A DNA stretch of 64,000 nt from Platycnemis pennipes (GCA_933228895.1 OW121851.1:112117271-112181270); one strand, 5' to 3'. Positions 9,600 to 22,700 are shown, numbered from the stretch's first letter. A program made the numbers and translations. Notes: generated by a model from the sequence alone, not told the origin.

Positions 9600-9830
9600 G
9601 TGGGCTAGAGTACCGAGTTCATTTTCAAGGGCTCGGGCTCGATACCCCTCAGCGGCAGAGAATTAACATGGAATACCGGTCCCTAATTGAATGATGTTTT
9701 AAGAGTCTGTCATTTCCAGCACGGCGTCCACCGAATAGGATATTAAACTTAAGACATAGACCTTATCGGTCGCAGGTTCGAACCCCGTCTTAGAGGTCTT
9801 ATTCAGCGAAGCCTTGACTGAATCGTTTGT
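9600..9830 (+). mobile_element. degraded SINE A-like copy with two box-B-like sites
   Basis: A box-B-like site (gggctcgatacccc, near 9640) is followed by ccgaataggatattaaactt, similar to the SINE A body (gatgggacattaagc). A second strong box B (gcaggttcgaacccc, about 9772-9786) sits right after it, which suggests two tRNA-derived pieces side by side. Ends are not defined. Confidence 0.45.
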
Positions 9831-11849
9831 GATGGTGACTTAATTTTGACGTCACTACATAGACAAATTTCTAATGTGGCCTTCAAAAAACTGGTATTTG
9901 TTGGTTATGGCGTAATTACCTGGACATTTCCTGGTGTCTACAATGTCGAGTTCATGTTGGATATGGACCAAGTCTAGGTATTCTATGTGCAAACACAGAT
10001 AAATCATGTCTTTGGAAACGCAGCTACACAAGCAATGACGATTTCCTCTGGTCCTTTAGGAGCATTACTGGCGATGGGAAAATGGATGGAGAGACATTGA
10101 AGTAGGCCAGAAAGTGCACTTTCCCAGTGTTTTCCTTTGGAGGGAGAAGTCCATAGGAACGAGAGTTCACAAACCACCCGCGCTGCGCAAGGATTACTAC
10201 GCCTGCTATTGTGATGCTGCGAGCTCCTTTGATGGGATGTCTATTCGTGACTCAGAGTAGAGGCAGATGTCACTTCGCTTAGCGTTTTCTCCCCCGATAT
10301 CGCAGACCAAGCTAATAACAAACACCTTCGTGCTTTTGGATTAATAAGAAGGTTTGATCCATAAAGGAAAGTCTTGTACTTTTTTTATATGCACTCTTCT
10401 CACACGAAAGTTTTACATCTTCCGTGTTAGCTCATGTGAAAAAGACTAGAGGCTGTTTTCCATTGCCTCCCTCAAGCGATAGATATGTTGAATCCTCAAT
10501 GCCCTGCAAGTCACGTAGAGGGTACCTTAGGTGTTGATGTTCACCAAAGAAGCACTAAAGGTTAGGTCACAACGTAATAAAAATAAGTTGTGTTACACAT
10601 TTCAGCATGTATCAGGCCCGGGCAGTTATATAATAATTAACATTTTTTCACTCGAAGTTCTTGACATGGTTATGTTCAAAATGTGGTTACAACCGTTGTA
10701 TTTTTCATCTTGTAATACCAGTAATAATGTTAATCATGCTGGTTGTTTGGTGAAGTTAGTTTTCGGAGGATTTGTTGTCCGGGAATCAAACGTATTTTTT
10801 TTATTTATTTTTTATTTTCTTATTGTTTTTGCTCCTTTTCTGGTTTATAGCTCAAGTTTCATTGCCTCCTTTGTCTCCTGAGCGTCCTGTCTGGACTTAA
10901 ACTTGCATTGATTTCAATCGGCGAACGCACAGCCACATTTTACCTCTAGGATCTAATTCTGCCGCAGGAGGAACATTTGGTCGGGGTTTAAAAGTAAAAT
11001 AGCACTGAATTCAGTCGGCGCACCAAGGGAAAATCATTCCGAGGTGGAGTACCAAGAGGGAGAAATCTTTCCCCGTCCCACCCCTTCCCTCAACCCTCTC
11101 CCAAACCTCACTCTACCGCCCTGTCCCAGGGGAAGCGTAAGCAGGGTAACGCGAAGCACCGTCCTCCTCGGAAACCGCTAGTTTCAATGCGGGATTCAAT
11201 TAAGCACCACGTACACACACACACACGTGGGCTAAATGCGTCTGTGGCTTAATTCGGTAAAGAGGTTGAAATGCGGAGCGAGTCTGGATGTATTGCCGCC
11301 GAGGAGTGCATCCGCGTTTCCGGGCTCTTTTTTTAGTCTCTGTGGGCCCCAGTTAGGATCCCTGATGCACGACGCCTGTGGGCTCTGCGGCATTCGCAGC
11401 GCTCGGCAAATAAATCCGGATTTCAGGCCGTTACGTGTGTATCCCGGAAGCAGTGAAAATTTTTACGAGGAAGGCACGTTTTCATTCGACCGCATGTAAA
11501 TTTGATGTATTCATTGGGTTAAATTCGAGAAGGAAAATCAACGAAATGAGGAGTACTGTATAGGGAAGTCCTAAAAATGTAGTTATGTTGTTTTTTATAT
11601 GCGCCATTAGTACAAACACATTATTATTAGTTTATTACGTATTGTGTTTTATGTTATTGATGGTGATCTACCGGTTGAGATAGTATTCGATGGATATAAA
11701 ATTATTACCCCGATCCCTATCTTTAGTATGAAAACTTTCCCGAGTTCGGTGTACCTCCAACCTCCCATATCCGTTTTTCTACTCTCTCTGCCTCGATACA
11801 TCTATATTACATATAAAATAGCGTGTATTGTAAAAAATTGTTCGTGTAT
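9831..11849. other. unassigned intergenic DNA
   Basis: No recognised gene or transposon. Open frames at 10531-10881 and 11236-11499 have no motif I know and biased or hydrophobic composition. A short (ac)n run lies at 11213-11225. Confidence 0.4.
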
Positions 11850-12100
11850 TACATCAGTATCTACATAACACCCTACAAGCCACCGCAAGGGTGTGTGTTA
11901 AGGGGTAAACCAGGCGTGCATTGTCAATAGGAGAGAATTAGTTGACACATACTTCCATGCAACCACGTAAAAACATACTACTCCGTGCATACACTGCTTA
12001 CATGCAACTGAGAGGTACAGTACTCTCACCTAATGGAAAATATTAGACGTGCAGTAACGAGACACTTAAAATGTTATCTATTAATGGTACTAAATTGTTA
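11850..12100 (-). mobile_element. short repeat family B copy
   Basis: atctacataacaccctacaagccaccgcaagggtgtgtg (from about 11858) is the reverse complement of the 3' end of the copy at 7315-7618. The right limit (5' end of the element) is uncertain. Confidence 0.65.
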
Positions 12101-13591
12101 GTTCATGCAAATTAGTGTAATAGTTACTGATTAGTCAGTAATGTCTATAAATACATCAAATCATTTACTTACATTTGATAGAGCATGCATGAGTAGGATC
12201 GTTAAAACATGTAGGTACCCATTAGAAAATCATTGCGGTCCAATCTTTAGAAGAAGATCTGCATTTCCTAATTTGATTTCCCCATTTATCTTTACTGTAA
12301 TTTATTACTGTCTCTAATTATTCATTCCCAACATTCTTCCCTCTATCGCGTCCATCAATCCACCTCCGCCTTTATTAAGGAACTGTTTAAGCATTAAATA
12401 TATAAGGAGTACAGTAAAGAGGGAGAAAGGAGATTGTGAAAGGAAAATATCACCAAAAATAACTTAGCTCTATCTATTCAGCTCGTGCCCTAAAAAAAAT
12501 AGAATGAAAACGATAATACAAGGCTGAGCTTGGTTGAAAAATGGTCGAACTCCTATTATTACTACTAGTTTTCAACTGGTGAAGATAGGTCCAAATGGAC
12601 GTTAAATTCTTACCGCGCGCGTACAATCTCATATAATGTCCCTCTTTAGCCCCTAAGACCTCCTACCTACCGTCATTATATCCAAAATACCCTTTCTTCT
12701 CCTCCCTCTAACCCGCTAATCTTTTAGTCTTTCCTGTTATACCCTCGCCCTTTATTACTTGCTCAATCCAGTCTTTCTGCCTTCTCCTATTTTCTTAAAT
12801 TCTATTCCTTTCTTGTCCTACCATCTCTAGCACTTCCTCGTTCATCTTCATTACTTAATGTCCAATTTTCCGCGCAGTATAATGCCATGCTTCATGCCAG
12901 ACTCTTAGCCAGTTTTCTCAAAATGTCTCTAATCAGCGACCATAATAATCTAAACTTGTCTTTGCGTTAATTTTTGATTTTTTTGTGGTTAATCATTGAA
13001 GAAAAAGTCCCTACCTTGGCACCGTTCCACACATTGTGAGTGTGGAGTCCGTGTTAGTGATCCATTTCTGGTTTTATCATGTAAAATTCCTACAGTACCA
13101 AAGGTGCTCCGTAATGCGTATAAAAATGTAATTTAAGATGCAACAGTGTATACGTCGTTTGCGTTCCGCAGCCAACATCATGACTAAGATGAAATATATA
13201 TTATTTCAATTTTTTTAGCGGAGATTTACACTTTTCTGATCATTTTTATAGAAGTTGCGTTTTTCCGTAAGTATACAATGTGTGAAATGCACGCACCATA
13301 CTCATTGATATATTTGCGAAGTACTTCTCCGGTTGGTTCAATATTGTGTTGTTTGACGTGTAATCACCAAAAATATCATTATTCTTTGTTCAGTTTTTAT
13401 TGAATAATATTACGGACTGTGTGCAAAGTAAAAAAAACCGTATAGCACTATGGCCATCTAACGAAGAGTTAGTAACATATGAAATGATGAGGGAAATGAA
13501 CAATTTTACCAATATTTTGTTTGAACAAAGAGAATACAATTCGGGTACGAAGAGAATAATTTATTCGCTATTGTCAAAAATCACCAAATTC
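12101..13591. other. unassigned AT-rich DNA
   Basis: Pyrimidine-rich text near 12650-12850 may be an old minus-strand RTE remnant, but no diagnostic motif survives. The frame 13400-13648 has no known domain and runs into the next RTE fragment. Confidence 0.35.
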
Positions 13592-13694
13592 TACGATTGG
13601 TTTGAATCAGCTATCCACTCGTATCAACCAACAGAGCGTGTTTCGTAGGTGCTGTTACATTTTCTCTCTTTATATCCTTCAATACTTGTTCCAA
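13592..13694 (-). pseudogene. RTE-like 3' fragment, highly decayed
   Basis: gattggtttgaatcagctatccactcg and the later ctctctttatatccttcaatacttgttcc align with the 3' end of the intact RTE copy (gattggtttgacgcagccctccactcg ... tctttcacgtcctttacgacctgctcc). Confidence 0.65.
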
Positions 13695-13899
13695 AAATAC
13701 ATCAATTGTGTAATTGGTCCAAAAAAGTCGATTCGTTTTAATTTTTGCCAGCAGCACCTTTACTTTTTTACCTTTCGCGCTAGCATTTATGTAACCCATG
13801 TTAATATGGAACTTTGATAGATGGCCGGAGCGTAGGTATGTGTAAGTAATTCCTGGATTCGGGAAATCGTAAGATTTGTAGGAAGAATTTCCTCTTTTC

Positions 13900-14400
13900 A
13901 AATACCTTTTTTCCAATTGTCTTTGGCCTCACGTCCCTTACTGTGGATTCGGGGCCTATAACTTCCCGAGCAGCTGCTGCACCTCCAACGGTGTAGGCAC
14001 CCTTGGATTTGAGGCGTAGTTTTAATCTGGCGGATAGGCGTCGACTTTTCCAATACTTTCGCGTCGGCAGTCGTCTTCCTATATTTTTTCCTTTCGGGGA
14101 TTGATTGCGAAGTCGTGTTGCGTGAGGCCCTGAGAGCTGTTGCCGACGGGAAACGTCGCCCGGGATCCGCGCTTGAGGTCTCTTTCCATCTTACCGCGAT
14201 CGATCTTTTCCTCGGGAGTCGTGCGGGAAGGAGGAGGAGACGTCTCCCGAGACGTATTTTTCTCACCTCGAAAAGGAAAAATCCGCGAGTTGGCTCGTGG
14301 CGTTTCGGAAGGGGTCGCACGGTAGATACTACCTATCTCCAAGGTGTTATTCCTGAGGCGAATCCGTTATCGTTGCCGACGTCATCTTAAGCAGTGGCAC
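13900..14400. other. GC-rich block, no gene called
   Basis: Base composition is richer in G, C and CpG than the surroundings. Open frames on both strands are rich in Arg, Lys and Ser without a recognisable domain, which is what GC-rich non-coding DNA gives. A promoter role is possible but not shown. Confidence 0.3.
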
Positions 14401-14467
14401 TGTAAAAATCTCGGTAGGCCACATATCACATTACGCGAGGCTAGGTGGATTATATGTTGTATGCATT

Positions 14468-14745
14468 CATGATGAAGATATAATGGATCGACCGAGTGAC
14501 AAACGAAGTCTATATAAGAGTGTGGAGGGAGAAGAGACAACTTAATCGGCCATATCTTAAAACACGATGGCTTGATGAAGACAATCGAAAGTGAGTGAGA
14601 AAAAATGGAAAATGCAGGCCTCGTATGATATATATGAAACCAGTTGTGAAGGATGTAAAAGAGAGAATTACGTTAAAATGAAGAGGTTTGTCAATAGAAG
14701 AATCCAGTGGAGGGCTGCGTCAAAGCAATCATGGGATTGTTGACC
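14468..14745 (+). pseudogene. RTE-like 3' fragment
   Basis: Plus-strand text gatcgaccgagtgacaaacgaag, cttaatcggccatatctta and gtggagggctgcgtcaaa matches the last ~270 bp of the RTE family. Frameshifts and stops break the RT C-terminus. Confidence 0.8.
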
Positions 14746-14880
14746 GGACTTCGGACTTTGGATAGTAAACCTATAACGCCTTCCCGGATGTTCGTCCTCT
14801 GAGGTCGTGGTAGTAAGTTGATTTCAGGTTAGTTTCGGGTTAATAAGGGAATTCAGGTAGTAAGGTAATTATTAGGAGAG

Positions 14881-14990
14881 GTTATTTTGTTTGGGGAGGT
14901 TTGACTGGTTTTTGAGGTAATTTTTATATCTGTTGGAAAGGTTATTTTGTTAGGGGAAGGTTGACTGTGGTTTTTGAGGTTATTTTTGGT
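14881..14990. repeat. 60-bp direct duplication
   Basis: gttattttgt starts at 14881 and 14941, and the following ggggaggtttgactg and tttttgaggt text is shared. It lies at the 3' end of the neighbouring jockey fragment, so it may be a duplicated 3' UTR piece. Confidence 0.75.
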
Positions 14991-15597
14991 AGGATATATT
15001 CTTAGGTAGGAGGTCGTTGATTAGGTTTTGATCGGGGAAAGGGGGAAGGAGCAATTTTAGGTTTGGTGAGCCTCTGCCAGTGCCGGGGTGTGAAGTTGTT
15101 GGAATGATTGGTATGGGATCTGAGAGACGTTGTAGAGTTGTTGGAACTAATGAATCTTGTAGCCGACGGGGCTGATTTTCTGGTGCGTTGATTGTAGTGG
15201 TGATGTCTTCCGGGATACAGGAGGGGAATGGTTTGAACGGAAGGTGAAGGGTTTTAATGTGGGTTTGCTTGTTAGGTAATTTTAGGATTTTGATTTTAGG
15301 TTTTTTTGCAGGGGTTTTTGGAATTAGGTCTTTGGGGTATTTAAATTTCCCCTTGGGAAGGTTTGGGGACCAAAGGGAGGAAATAAGATCATTGTTGGAA
15401 TATCGAATGGATGTGAAGTAATTGAGGAGGTTCCGGTCAATAAGGGTTTGAAGTTGCGGGATCTTTAGTTCCTGGTGGATATTTGCATTGGGTATGAACC
15501 AAGGGGCTCCGGCTAATCTTCTGATAATCTTATTGAGGCAGCGTTGGATTTTTTTTTCTGTTTGTGACATTGGTGGTGCTCCAGATGGGAGATGCAT
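14980..15597 (-). pseudogene. jockey-clade non-LTR retrotransposon, C-terminal fragment
   Basis: The minus-strand frame (205 residues) contains the jockey-type segment CLNKIIRRLAGAPWFIPNAN, then IHQELKIPQLQTLIDRN. In that clade this lies after the RT catalytic core, in the C-terminal part of ORF2. A YASPIW-type motif upstream is in another frame (near 15575-15597), so a frameshift separates them. The Pro-rich tail has no known domain. No RT core, endonuclease or ORF1 remains. It is a 5'-truncated dead copy, although the 205-residue frame is still open. Confidence 0.75.
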
Positions 15598-16765
15598 AGT
15601 TGGTGATGATGCATTAATACAGGTTTATTCATGTATTCATGCGAGCATTATCATGTTAACATGCCTATTTATGCATGTTTGCGAAGTTAAACTTACTCGA
15701 AAAATTCAAGTCGCACAAGTTCGAAACTGACACTGCAGGTATTTTTGTACAAGCAGGAGGGATACGTTAAGAGAGATTAATTTCCGGAGAGAAAGATACG
15801 AGAGTTTATTTTTCCCCCGACTATACAACGCAAGCAAAACATATTTATAAAAGCAATATAACTCCTACATCGTAATTATTCGCGATTATTCTTTTTCCCT
15901 TTTCAGCAGTAATCAGCAATAATGAGTAGTTATGCGGAAGTACAGCGTTTGAATCCCGGTAAAGGCATCAGGACTTGCCAGCCAAATTAAACCGTAGCAT
16001 ATTCAGTTTATAAACAGATGCATCTGGGAAACTTCAGGCAAATAAGGAACTTCCCTCTATCCTCAGGTGTGAAAGTACTTGGGCTTAGAATTTGGTGAGC
16101 TCTACCCTCACCAACCAGACCAAGCTACGGGTCGAACTAAACTTATGTTTTTATAAAATCATTGGAAACAAGTAAGTGGCGTCTTAGTTTGCTAAGCCTA
16201 CATGAAGCAGTAAGTTTATCAACCCGAAGAAATGTCAAATAAAAAAATTTCACGTGAATGCGTGAAAATGTGACAGTCAATTTACCGCAAAGTCTAAAGC
16301 TTCGAAACCGCATAAGTTTGTAAAGCTTCGTGTATAGTGGCCTTAAGGAGTAACCATGTTTTCTAAGACATCGTAGGTAGGTACCTAGATTCTTCAACGG
16401 AACCATTATTCTCTCGAGAAAGCGAAGTGTCCGCTGTAGGTACTCCAAAAATCGGTTAATCCTAAGCCACTAAGGAGGCATATATATTTTTTAAATCATT
16501 TATTTCCTTGATTTGTGTCAAGATTTGTCTACCATGTATAAACTCAAAAGGTAAAAAATTTAGTGTTAGAATCCTCGAATCTTGGGTTTTTCGCGAATTG
16601 CTGCCGAAAGAACGAGCATAATTTTCATATTTATGAACCCTCTCCTTGAAAACGTGATGTTTTAGATATTTCTATGGCCTGGAGCTAATGTAACTCGATT
16701 TTTGTATAAGAATTCATCATTTGTTCTTATTCTAGTGACTAAACATTATATTTTCTTCCCTACAG
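15598..16765. other. unassigned, with one box-B-like site
   Basis: gtttgaatcccggtaaagg near 15949 resembles a SINE box B, but no box A or repeat partner could be placed. The frame at 16143-16448 on the minus strand has no recognisable domain. Confidence 0.3.
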
Positions 16766-16880
16766 GTACGTTGACTCTGCATGAATGATGAAACCACTTG
16801 GCTGTGCATTGCCGAATATTTAACTTGGGTTCCTCTTAATGCAGTCTTTTTAAGAAGAATCGATTGGCAACTTTACGCAG
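16766..16880 (+). other. candidate internal or first coding exon
   Basis: A pyrimidine-rich acceptor (tattttcttccctacag) ends at 16765 and a GTAAAT donor starts at 16881. All three frames are blocked before base 16790, but an ATG at 16781 opens a frame that stays open to the donor: 33 codons plus one base, beginning MNDETTWLCIAEYLTWV. The product is not recognised. A 100-base open frame is not rare by chance, so the splice borders carry most of the weight. It could be a 5' exon of a gene whose next exon is out of the window or was missed. It does not join in frame to the exon at 62815. Confidence 0.3.
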
Positions 16881-17829
16881 GTAAATAAAATTATATTATA
16901 CCTAATTTTTCGTTGTGGCAATCACACTGAACATTACCTCGCCTTTTGATGACTTATTGCATCGGAGCAAGAGTTATGAGCAATGGTTTTGAGAGAGCGT
17001 TTTTACTCGTTAAAAATGCAAATGTTAATATGTTTGAATTTTCGAACCACGTTTAACGTTGAATTCGCCATGGCATTTTAATAATGTCCTCATATCTACA
17101 TTTTCTCAAATCTGTTTTTAAGGCTATAGTGTAAGGTGTGTTATGTTCCTGTTCTTTTCAATATTTATGCCGATGACAAATGCCAATCTAATAATCACTT
17201 ATACTTTTACTTAATATTCGTCTGTATTCTAGTTACTTATTACTATATTTTTGCACATGTGACTGATGTAGGTATGATTTCATGCTAGCATAATATCACA
17301 AAGTACAGGAAGTTACTCGTTAATTAATTTAATCATTATAGAAAGCCCTTAGTATGAACACTGTACCTGTGAATAGGAAAACTATCCTGGCGTTCTGATT
17401 TTATTTCTTTTAATTTGACTTAGTAATTTTAACAATGGTTGACATTAACGTACTGAATATTGGCTCTACATGCTACGTACATTTTATTGCGTGGCTTTAT
17501 CTTGAGTAAATCTGAAAAATATTTAGAGAATTTTTTAAAGTTTTGCTTCAAGAGTGAAATATACTTCGAATCAGCGATAGAAATTAATTTTTGGTGCTCT
17601 TAAATGATAGCGGTTGAATTGCTCCGTCCAACCTAAATTGACTTTAAAGCTGTGTTGTGCGAAGCAAAAAATGACGCGTCTTGATTTACGTCAAATCGTC
17701 GAAATAGCACGGAGGAATGCGTGGAATAAATAAGTACTGTTTTCAGTAAAGTCCTTTTTGCGTTTGAGTAGTTTTCCCCGCAGTTTGTTACTTTACGTGA
17801 TGCAAATTATATTGCGAATCTCTCCGTGC
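16881..17829. other. unassigned AT-rich DNA
   Basis: No feature was recognised. Confidence 0.45.
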
Positions 17830-17960
17830 ATCAGGCTGCCCAAAGAGAAAAATCTAAGCCCGAAATCGCCTAAGAGACGATAACGACGTCCATCTCTGGG
17901 GTGGGAACCGAACCGGCGACCTTTGGGTGACAAGGTCAAATTAGAATTTTGTGTTACTGA
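17830..17960 (-). mobile_element. tRNA-derived SINE family C
   Basis: On the minus strand, cacccaaaggtcgccggttcggttccc carries a box B (ggttcggttcc). The same cccaaaggtc + box B arrangement occurs on the minus strand at 49.6 kb, followed in both by similar ggtgg/gatgg-acgtcgtt text. The two are read as one family. The tRNA fold is eroded, so this is not a tRNA gene. Confidence 0.55.
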
Positions 17961-17989
17961 ACTGTCTCCTTCGTCCGGCGCATGATTTA

Positions 17990-18380
17990 CAAGCTAAACC
18001 CATTCTGTTCCAACGAAAACAGCTGGGAATCGGGACCCAGGCTTAGCACGCGCTGACAGGAAAGCGTTTTGGGGGTCGGTATGTGCACCACGTTCGTCAT
18101 CTAGCGGTGCGCCGCTGACGTCCGGAGAAGGAGAGGGCCATGGATTTGACCCCGGGGGAATTTTCCGGGCCCGGCCCGGCTGGAGGACCTCAAGGTCGTG
18201 AAGCCACAAGGCGAGACAGCCACGCCCTAACCCCCACCCCGGTGCACCTCCACGAAGAATCATGCCACCCCCGCCCTGGCCCTCCCCCTGCAGAGGGAGG
18301 GAGGGTGCACGCGACGGCCTCCCCTAACCACCCCCTTCAGGTCCTTGCGATACTCACTTCGCGGTTTCGATTGTCGATTC
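17990..18380. other. GC-rich block
   Basis: A locally GC- and CpG-rich stretch with short C and G runs. Open frames on both strands show no domain. It could be a regulatory island or neutral sequence. Confidence 0.3.
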
Positions 18381-19591
18381 CAAATATATCGTAGTTGCAG
18401 CGTTATGTCGACTTGATTATCATCGAGCATCATCGATAATGTCGTCGCAACGTCAAATGCCCCACAGTTGGCAAAAATTTGTATCGCGTCAACATTCCCC
18501 ACCTCTTCTCTGTCATCTTCGCAAATTCTTTCTTTCCCTGTGCCTTTCTTCGCGTTATAGCTGAACCTATTTATATTCATAATGCATTCACTGGTTTGTG
18601 GCTTATCGCTGTGGAAATTCTTGTTCACATATAAAAACAAACTAAGTATATTTCCTAACTAGGTAGTTATTTTATTTATAAAAAATATTCTTAGTTTGTC
18701 TCTTTATGTGGCTATATTCATAACTCGCTTCATACCAAGAAAGAGCATATGTTACTTCACGTTATGCCTAGGCCTGTGGAACAATGTACTTTTGAGCCAC
18801 TCATGAAAAAGTGTAAATTAGCATACAAACTCTACCGTGCATCTGCCTAACTATTAATTTATTCATTTGTTTTCATCTCCATTCGGCTAATCTTTCCTAT
18901 TCTTCTTCCCACTCACTTCTCATAAATCCTCCAATTTGTCAATGCCGAGGATAAACTATGTGCATGAACGTCACATCGAAAATACTGTCTGCATCATCAT
19001 AACGACGTTATAGCCACGTATGAATTCCCTGGGGATAAAGAGACAGCCATGGTCCTTTAACCACCGAAGGTACTATATATAATTGATTGCTAAAAAAACA
19101 ATCGGTAGCGACATCTGTGGCGATGAAAGTTATCTTTACAAGGGACAACGACCTCCGTATTTTTCTGTCGAATTATTTTTGATAATTTTTTCCTATTTCT
19201 GTTTTAGTGATATATTTTTACAAATTTCTCGCCGAAAAATATTATTTTTCACGCAAAATGGAGTAGGAAGAAGATTGGTAGCAATGTCCCCTAAGATTCT
19301 CGACATGGTGTTGTAAAGAGGTAAACACTCATTGGTCCCCTTTTTTTATCTTCTCTGGTGGCGCCGAAGGTGCCATGCAAACTCCTGTACCTTCGGACGT
19401 GTTCACCACAACCAATTGTGCCTTAAATAGTCGAAGGGGAAATTGGCGGGTGACTATAAATTTCGGAAGCGTAAATCGTTGTTCCCTTCGCAGGGGGCAG
19501 CAGAAGGCGACTAATATCGTCGGCCGAGCAAAACTTATTCCTATAGAAATCAATACTTTCTGGCGTCACTTGGTGGAACCACGACATAAGT
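18381..19591. other. unassigned DNA
   Basis: No gene, TIR or tandem repeat was recognised. Confidence 0.4.
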
Positions 19592-19745
19592 AAATAATAA
19601 AAATAACCTTTTTCTTTCCACAGTATAATTTATTGTCGACGCAGGTTTCGCCAGTTACGGACTCCTGATGATGTCGTAGCTGGCAAAACCTGGGTCGATA
19701 GTAAATACTATACTGTGGAAGGAACAAAGTTATTTTCATTATTTT
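19592..19745. repeat. long imperfect hairpin with ctgatgatg apex
   Basis: Arms of about 68-70 bases (19592-19659 and 19675-19745) pair imperfectly; ttccacagtata and tatactgtggaa mark the outer part and ggtttcgccagttacg / cgtagctggcaaaacc the inner part. The apex reads gactcctgatgatgt. Arm plus apex resembles terminal repeats of Penelope-like elements, some of which carry hammerhead ribozymes, but the GAAA half of a hammerhead core is not intact here. Confidence 0.6.
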
Positions 19746-22700
19746 ATCATTCCTATAGAATTTTTGGTCTCATTCCAAAGTGACTTTCTTCCTTAAGAAC
19801 GCAGCATTCAGGCGCCTAATTGGCAAAATCAGACTTTTTACGTCCGTGTTTGAATTCGATGTGTCGTAATTATCCGTCACTGCTCTTTCCGGGACCTTCG
19901 ATTCGGAAGGAATATCGAAATGCAGTCGATGCGTCGTCTTTTCGAACAGCTCCACCAAGGGATTTCGCACTTACCCCCTCCAACATCGCATCCCTCCCCC
20001 AATTTCGTCCCCATCCCCAAATTTCGCCCCCAACCCACCCCATAACTCCCACGCCACGCCCACCAGTCACCGATAACCACCCTTTCTCTCCTTCCTTCTC
20101 CCTGTCTCTTGAACTTCAACCCACCCGTCTGGCCCTTTCCAAAGCATGGTTCCCGTAGAATAATGATTGAGAATTGGAAGTGGTAGTGATAATCAATAAA
20201 TTATTTTTTTGCTGATATTTTCGTTATCAAAAGCAGTTTTATTGTTACCTTCTTGCACACACAATAAGCTGTTTTTTTATTATTTGTGTAAAAGGAGATG
20301 AAGGTTCTTTGTGTCTGTAAGGGTGTTAATAATGTGGGGTAACTAGTTAGGGCTAGGAATTTTTTAGGGTACAGAGTGGTCGAGTGCAATCCGGCATTGG
20401 CATTATCCTCGGTTTTTACATCCCATCTGATGGACAGGGTGCTGAACTTTAAAAGTGCCGCGCATATAGTACTCATGTAGCGACCTGTGTACCACCAAAA
20501 AATCTGTGCCTCTTTCGAGGTTCGAACCTTGAATTTCTTTCGGGAATCCATTAATTTTGCCATCTGTGCAACCAGATTCCTCGATATCGACCTTGCCTAG
20601 TTTATGAGTAATTCCGGATGTAGGTATGCACTTTCGTTGCAAATCTTCATAGTTGAAACGAAGAAGTGATTTATGTGAGCTTACAGTACTTGTGAAAACC
20701 CGTAAGGTTGGACATTAGACCGTTTTTCCTACTTCCCCGTTTACTCTGCGAGTAGTAATTTATTTATTTATACTTATAAGCATATTTAATCCAACCGATG
20801 CTTTATGCTATAACATTGCTTTCCTCTGTTGTTTTGATAACCTTTAGGGTGTCAGTTGAGACGATACCGGGAGAGTGATTGAGTGAATGGGGAAAAGTTT
20901 CTCTTCCTAAATGTTTATAATATTAATGCTTCTGGGGCAGTACTGTGCTATCGCGGCCTTTTGAGTTAAAAAGGGATGGTGGTTGCCTCATTTTTGTGTG
21001 CACGAGCCGTCGGGGACAAGATTTATGAAGATGACACGAGGGTTATAAGGGAAAGCTAAGAGAAAAAAGCCCGAAATACGTTCTCTCTTTTTTCCATTAG
21101 ATCCTCATATTTCCCGTCCGTATCTCCTTTTCAGTGGGTTTCTGGCTCTGACGCGGGAAAATGATGAAGGCGGAACGGGCGACGCGAATTTCCGATGAGG
21201 AAGTCCCACGAAGGTGAAGGGTAGCGCTGGAAATGACGTAGGGAGAGACGTTATCCCGCGTACATGTGCCTCATAATGCCCACCTAAATGCCAAAATTAA
21301 TGCACCCACTTGTTATTCATGAATAATTTGAATATTTAGGCTTGTGTAATTTATTCATAAGGTCAAATTGAATAAGTGATATTAAAAACACCGGCTAAAC
21401 TACGTTTTCCGTGGTAATTAATAAATTCTCACACCCGGATGGTCAAAATCCATCGAAATTTCTGTAAAAATAACGTATTTTGTTTGCATAATTGCGGTTC
21501 TCTGTTGATATTTCAAATTTTAAAGATAAATTGGTGCATTATGTTAATAACCAATCTATTTCCATTCAAAATTTTAAATAGGGCATCGCATTTAATTTTT
21601 TTTTCGCAAAAATAACATTTTGAGCTAATGCCGTAAAATAATTATCTCTTGGCGGACATACACGAGCTATTACAGCTTCACTAATATCTGCCGAGGGTAT
21701 TTACTCGGTAGCTTGGATTTCGAAGTGAATGAATCACCCTAAGTGAGGACTGGTAAAAAAAATATGTCGCCTTTAGCCCTGGCACCCTAATTCCTTAAAC
21801 CTGTATATCACGTGTCTGCCTACTTTGTTGTGGAAACGTGCCGAAGATGTACCACCCTATATTTCTTTACGTTTTTCCTCTCGCTAACCCGGACCTGTCG
21901 AGGGTAAAGCCTGTGATATATCCTTCTTCTTAATTTCTCTTCAGTTATGGAGAAAATAATTTTTTTCATTCGTTACCTTAGAAACAAGAAGGGTCAACCT
22001 TTTTGGCCATTTCGAGGGAAAAATGAACGGGAAAATTGGCATCGTATGTGTTATTAGGGAGCGAGAATTGTGTAAAATAGAAATTTTATTTCAATATGAG
22101 GAGATTAGCCGTTACGAGAATGCTCCGTCAAACCAAGCTTCGAATTGTTGATGGTGATAAAAAATTCACTTTTGTTTTTTAAAGTTCTCCTACTGCCGAG
22201 GCTATTTCGCAGCCTCCAGCCTAGGTGAATACAAAGTTTATGGATATAAAGAGTGCGATATTCACGCCGGGTGCCGGACGGAACTATACCGAACTTATTA
22301 CCGGAACTAGCCAAACAGTTTCATCCCGATTCAGAACATTAGTCGACCAATGCATCATTGTGAATGATTAAGTGGTGGATCGCTAATTAGGGCCTAGTGC
22401 AATCATCGCTTGATGAATTTGCACTCAGTTGATCGTCTTGCAGTGCTTATGCTAATTAATGATTGATGGCGGAATTCCTGATTAGATCTGTATAATTTCG
22501 ACGCGCGTTTGTTGCAGTTAGGGGTTTCGCTCACCCCCTCCCATCCCGTCGCCACGTGACGTCCATTACAGCGAATCCCCGAATACGCGGCGGGAGTCCG
22601 CCTCCCCCCTCCCCGCTCTTCCTACTCCAAAGATGATTAGGCGATCACATGTTTGGACGGGCGACCCAGATGAAGCCCCACCCTCCATCGCCTTTACCTC

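Noticed and set aside
13898..14390. Arg/Lys-rich ORFs of 87-140 codons
   Set aside because: Open on both strands because of GC-rich composition; no recognisable domain.
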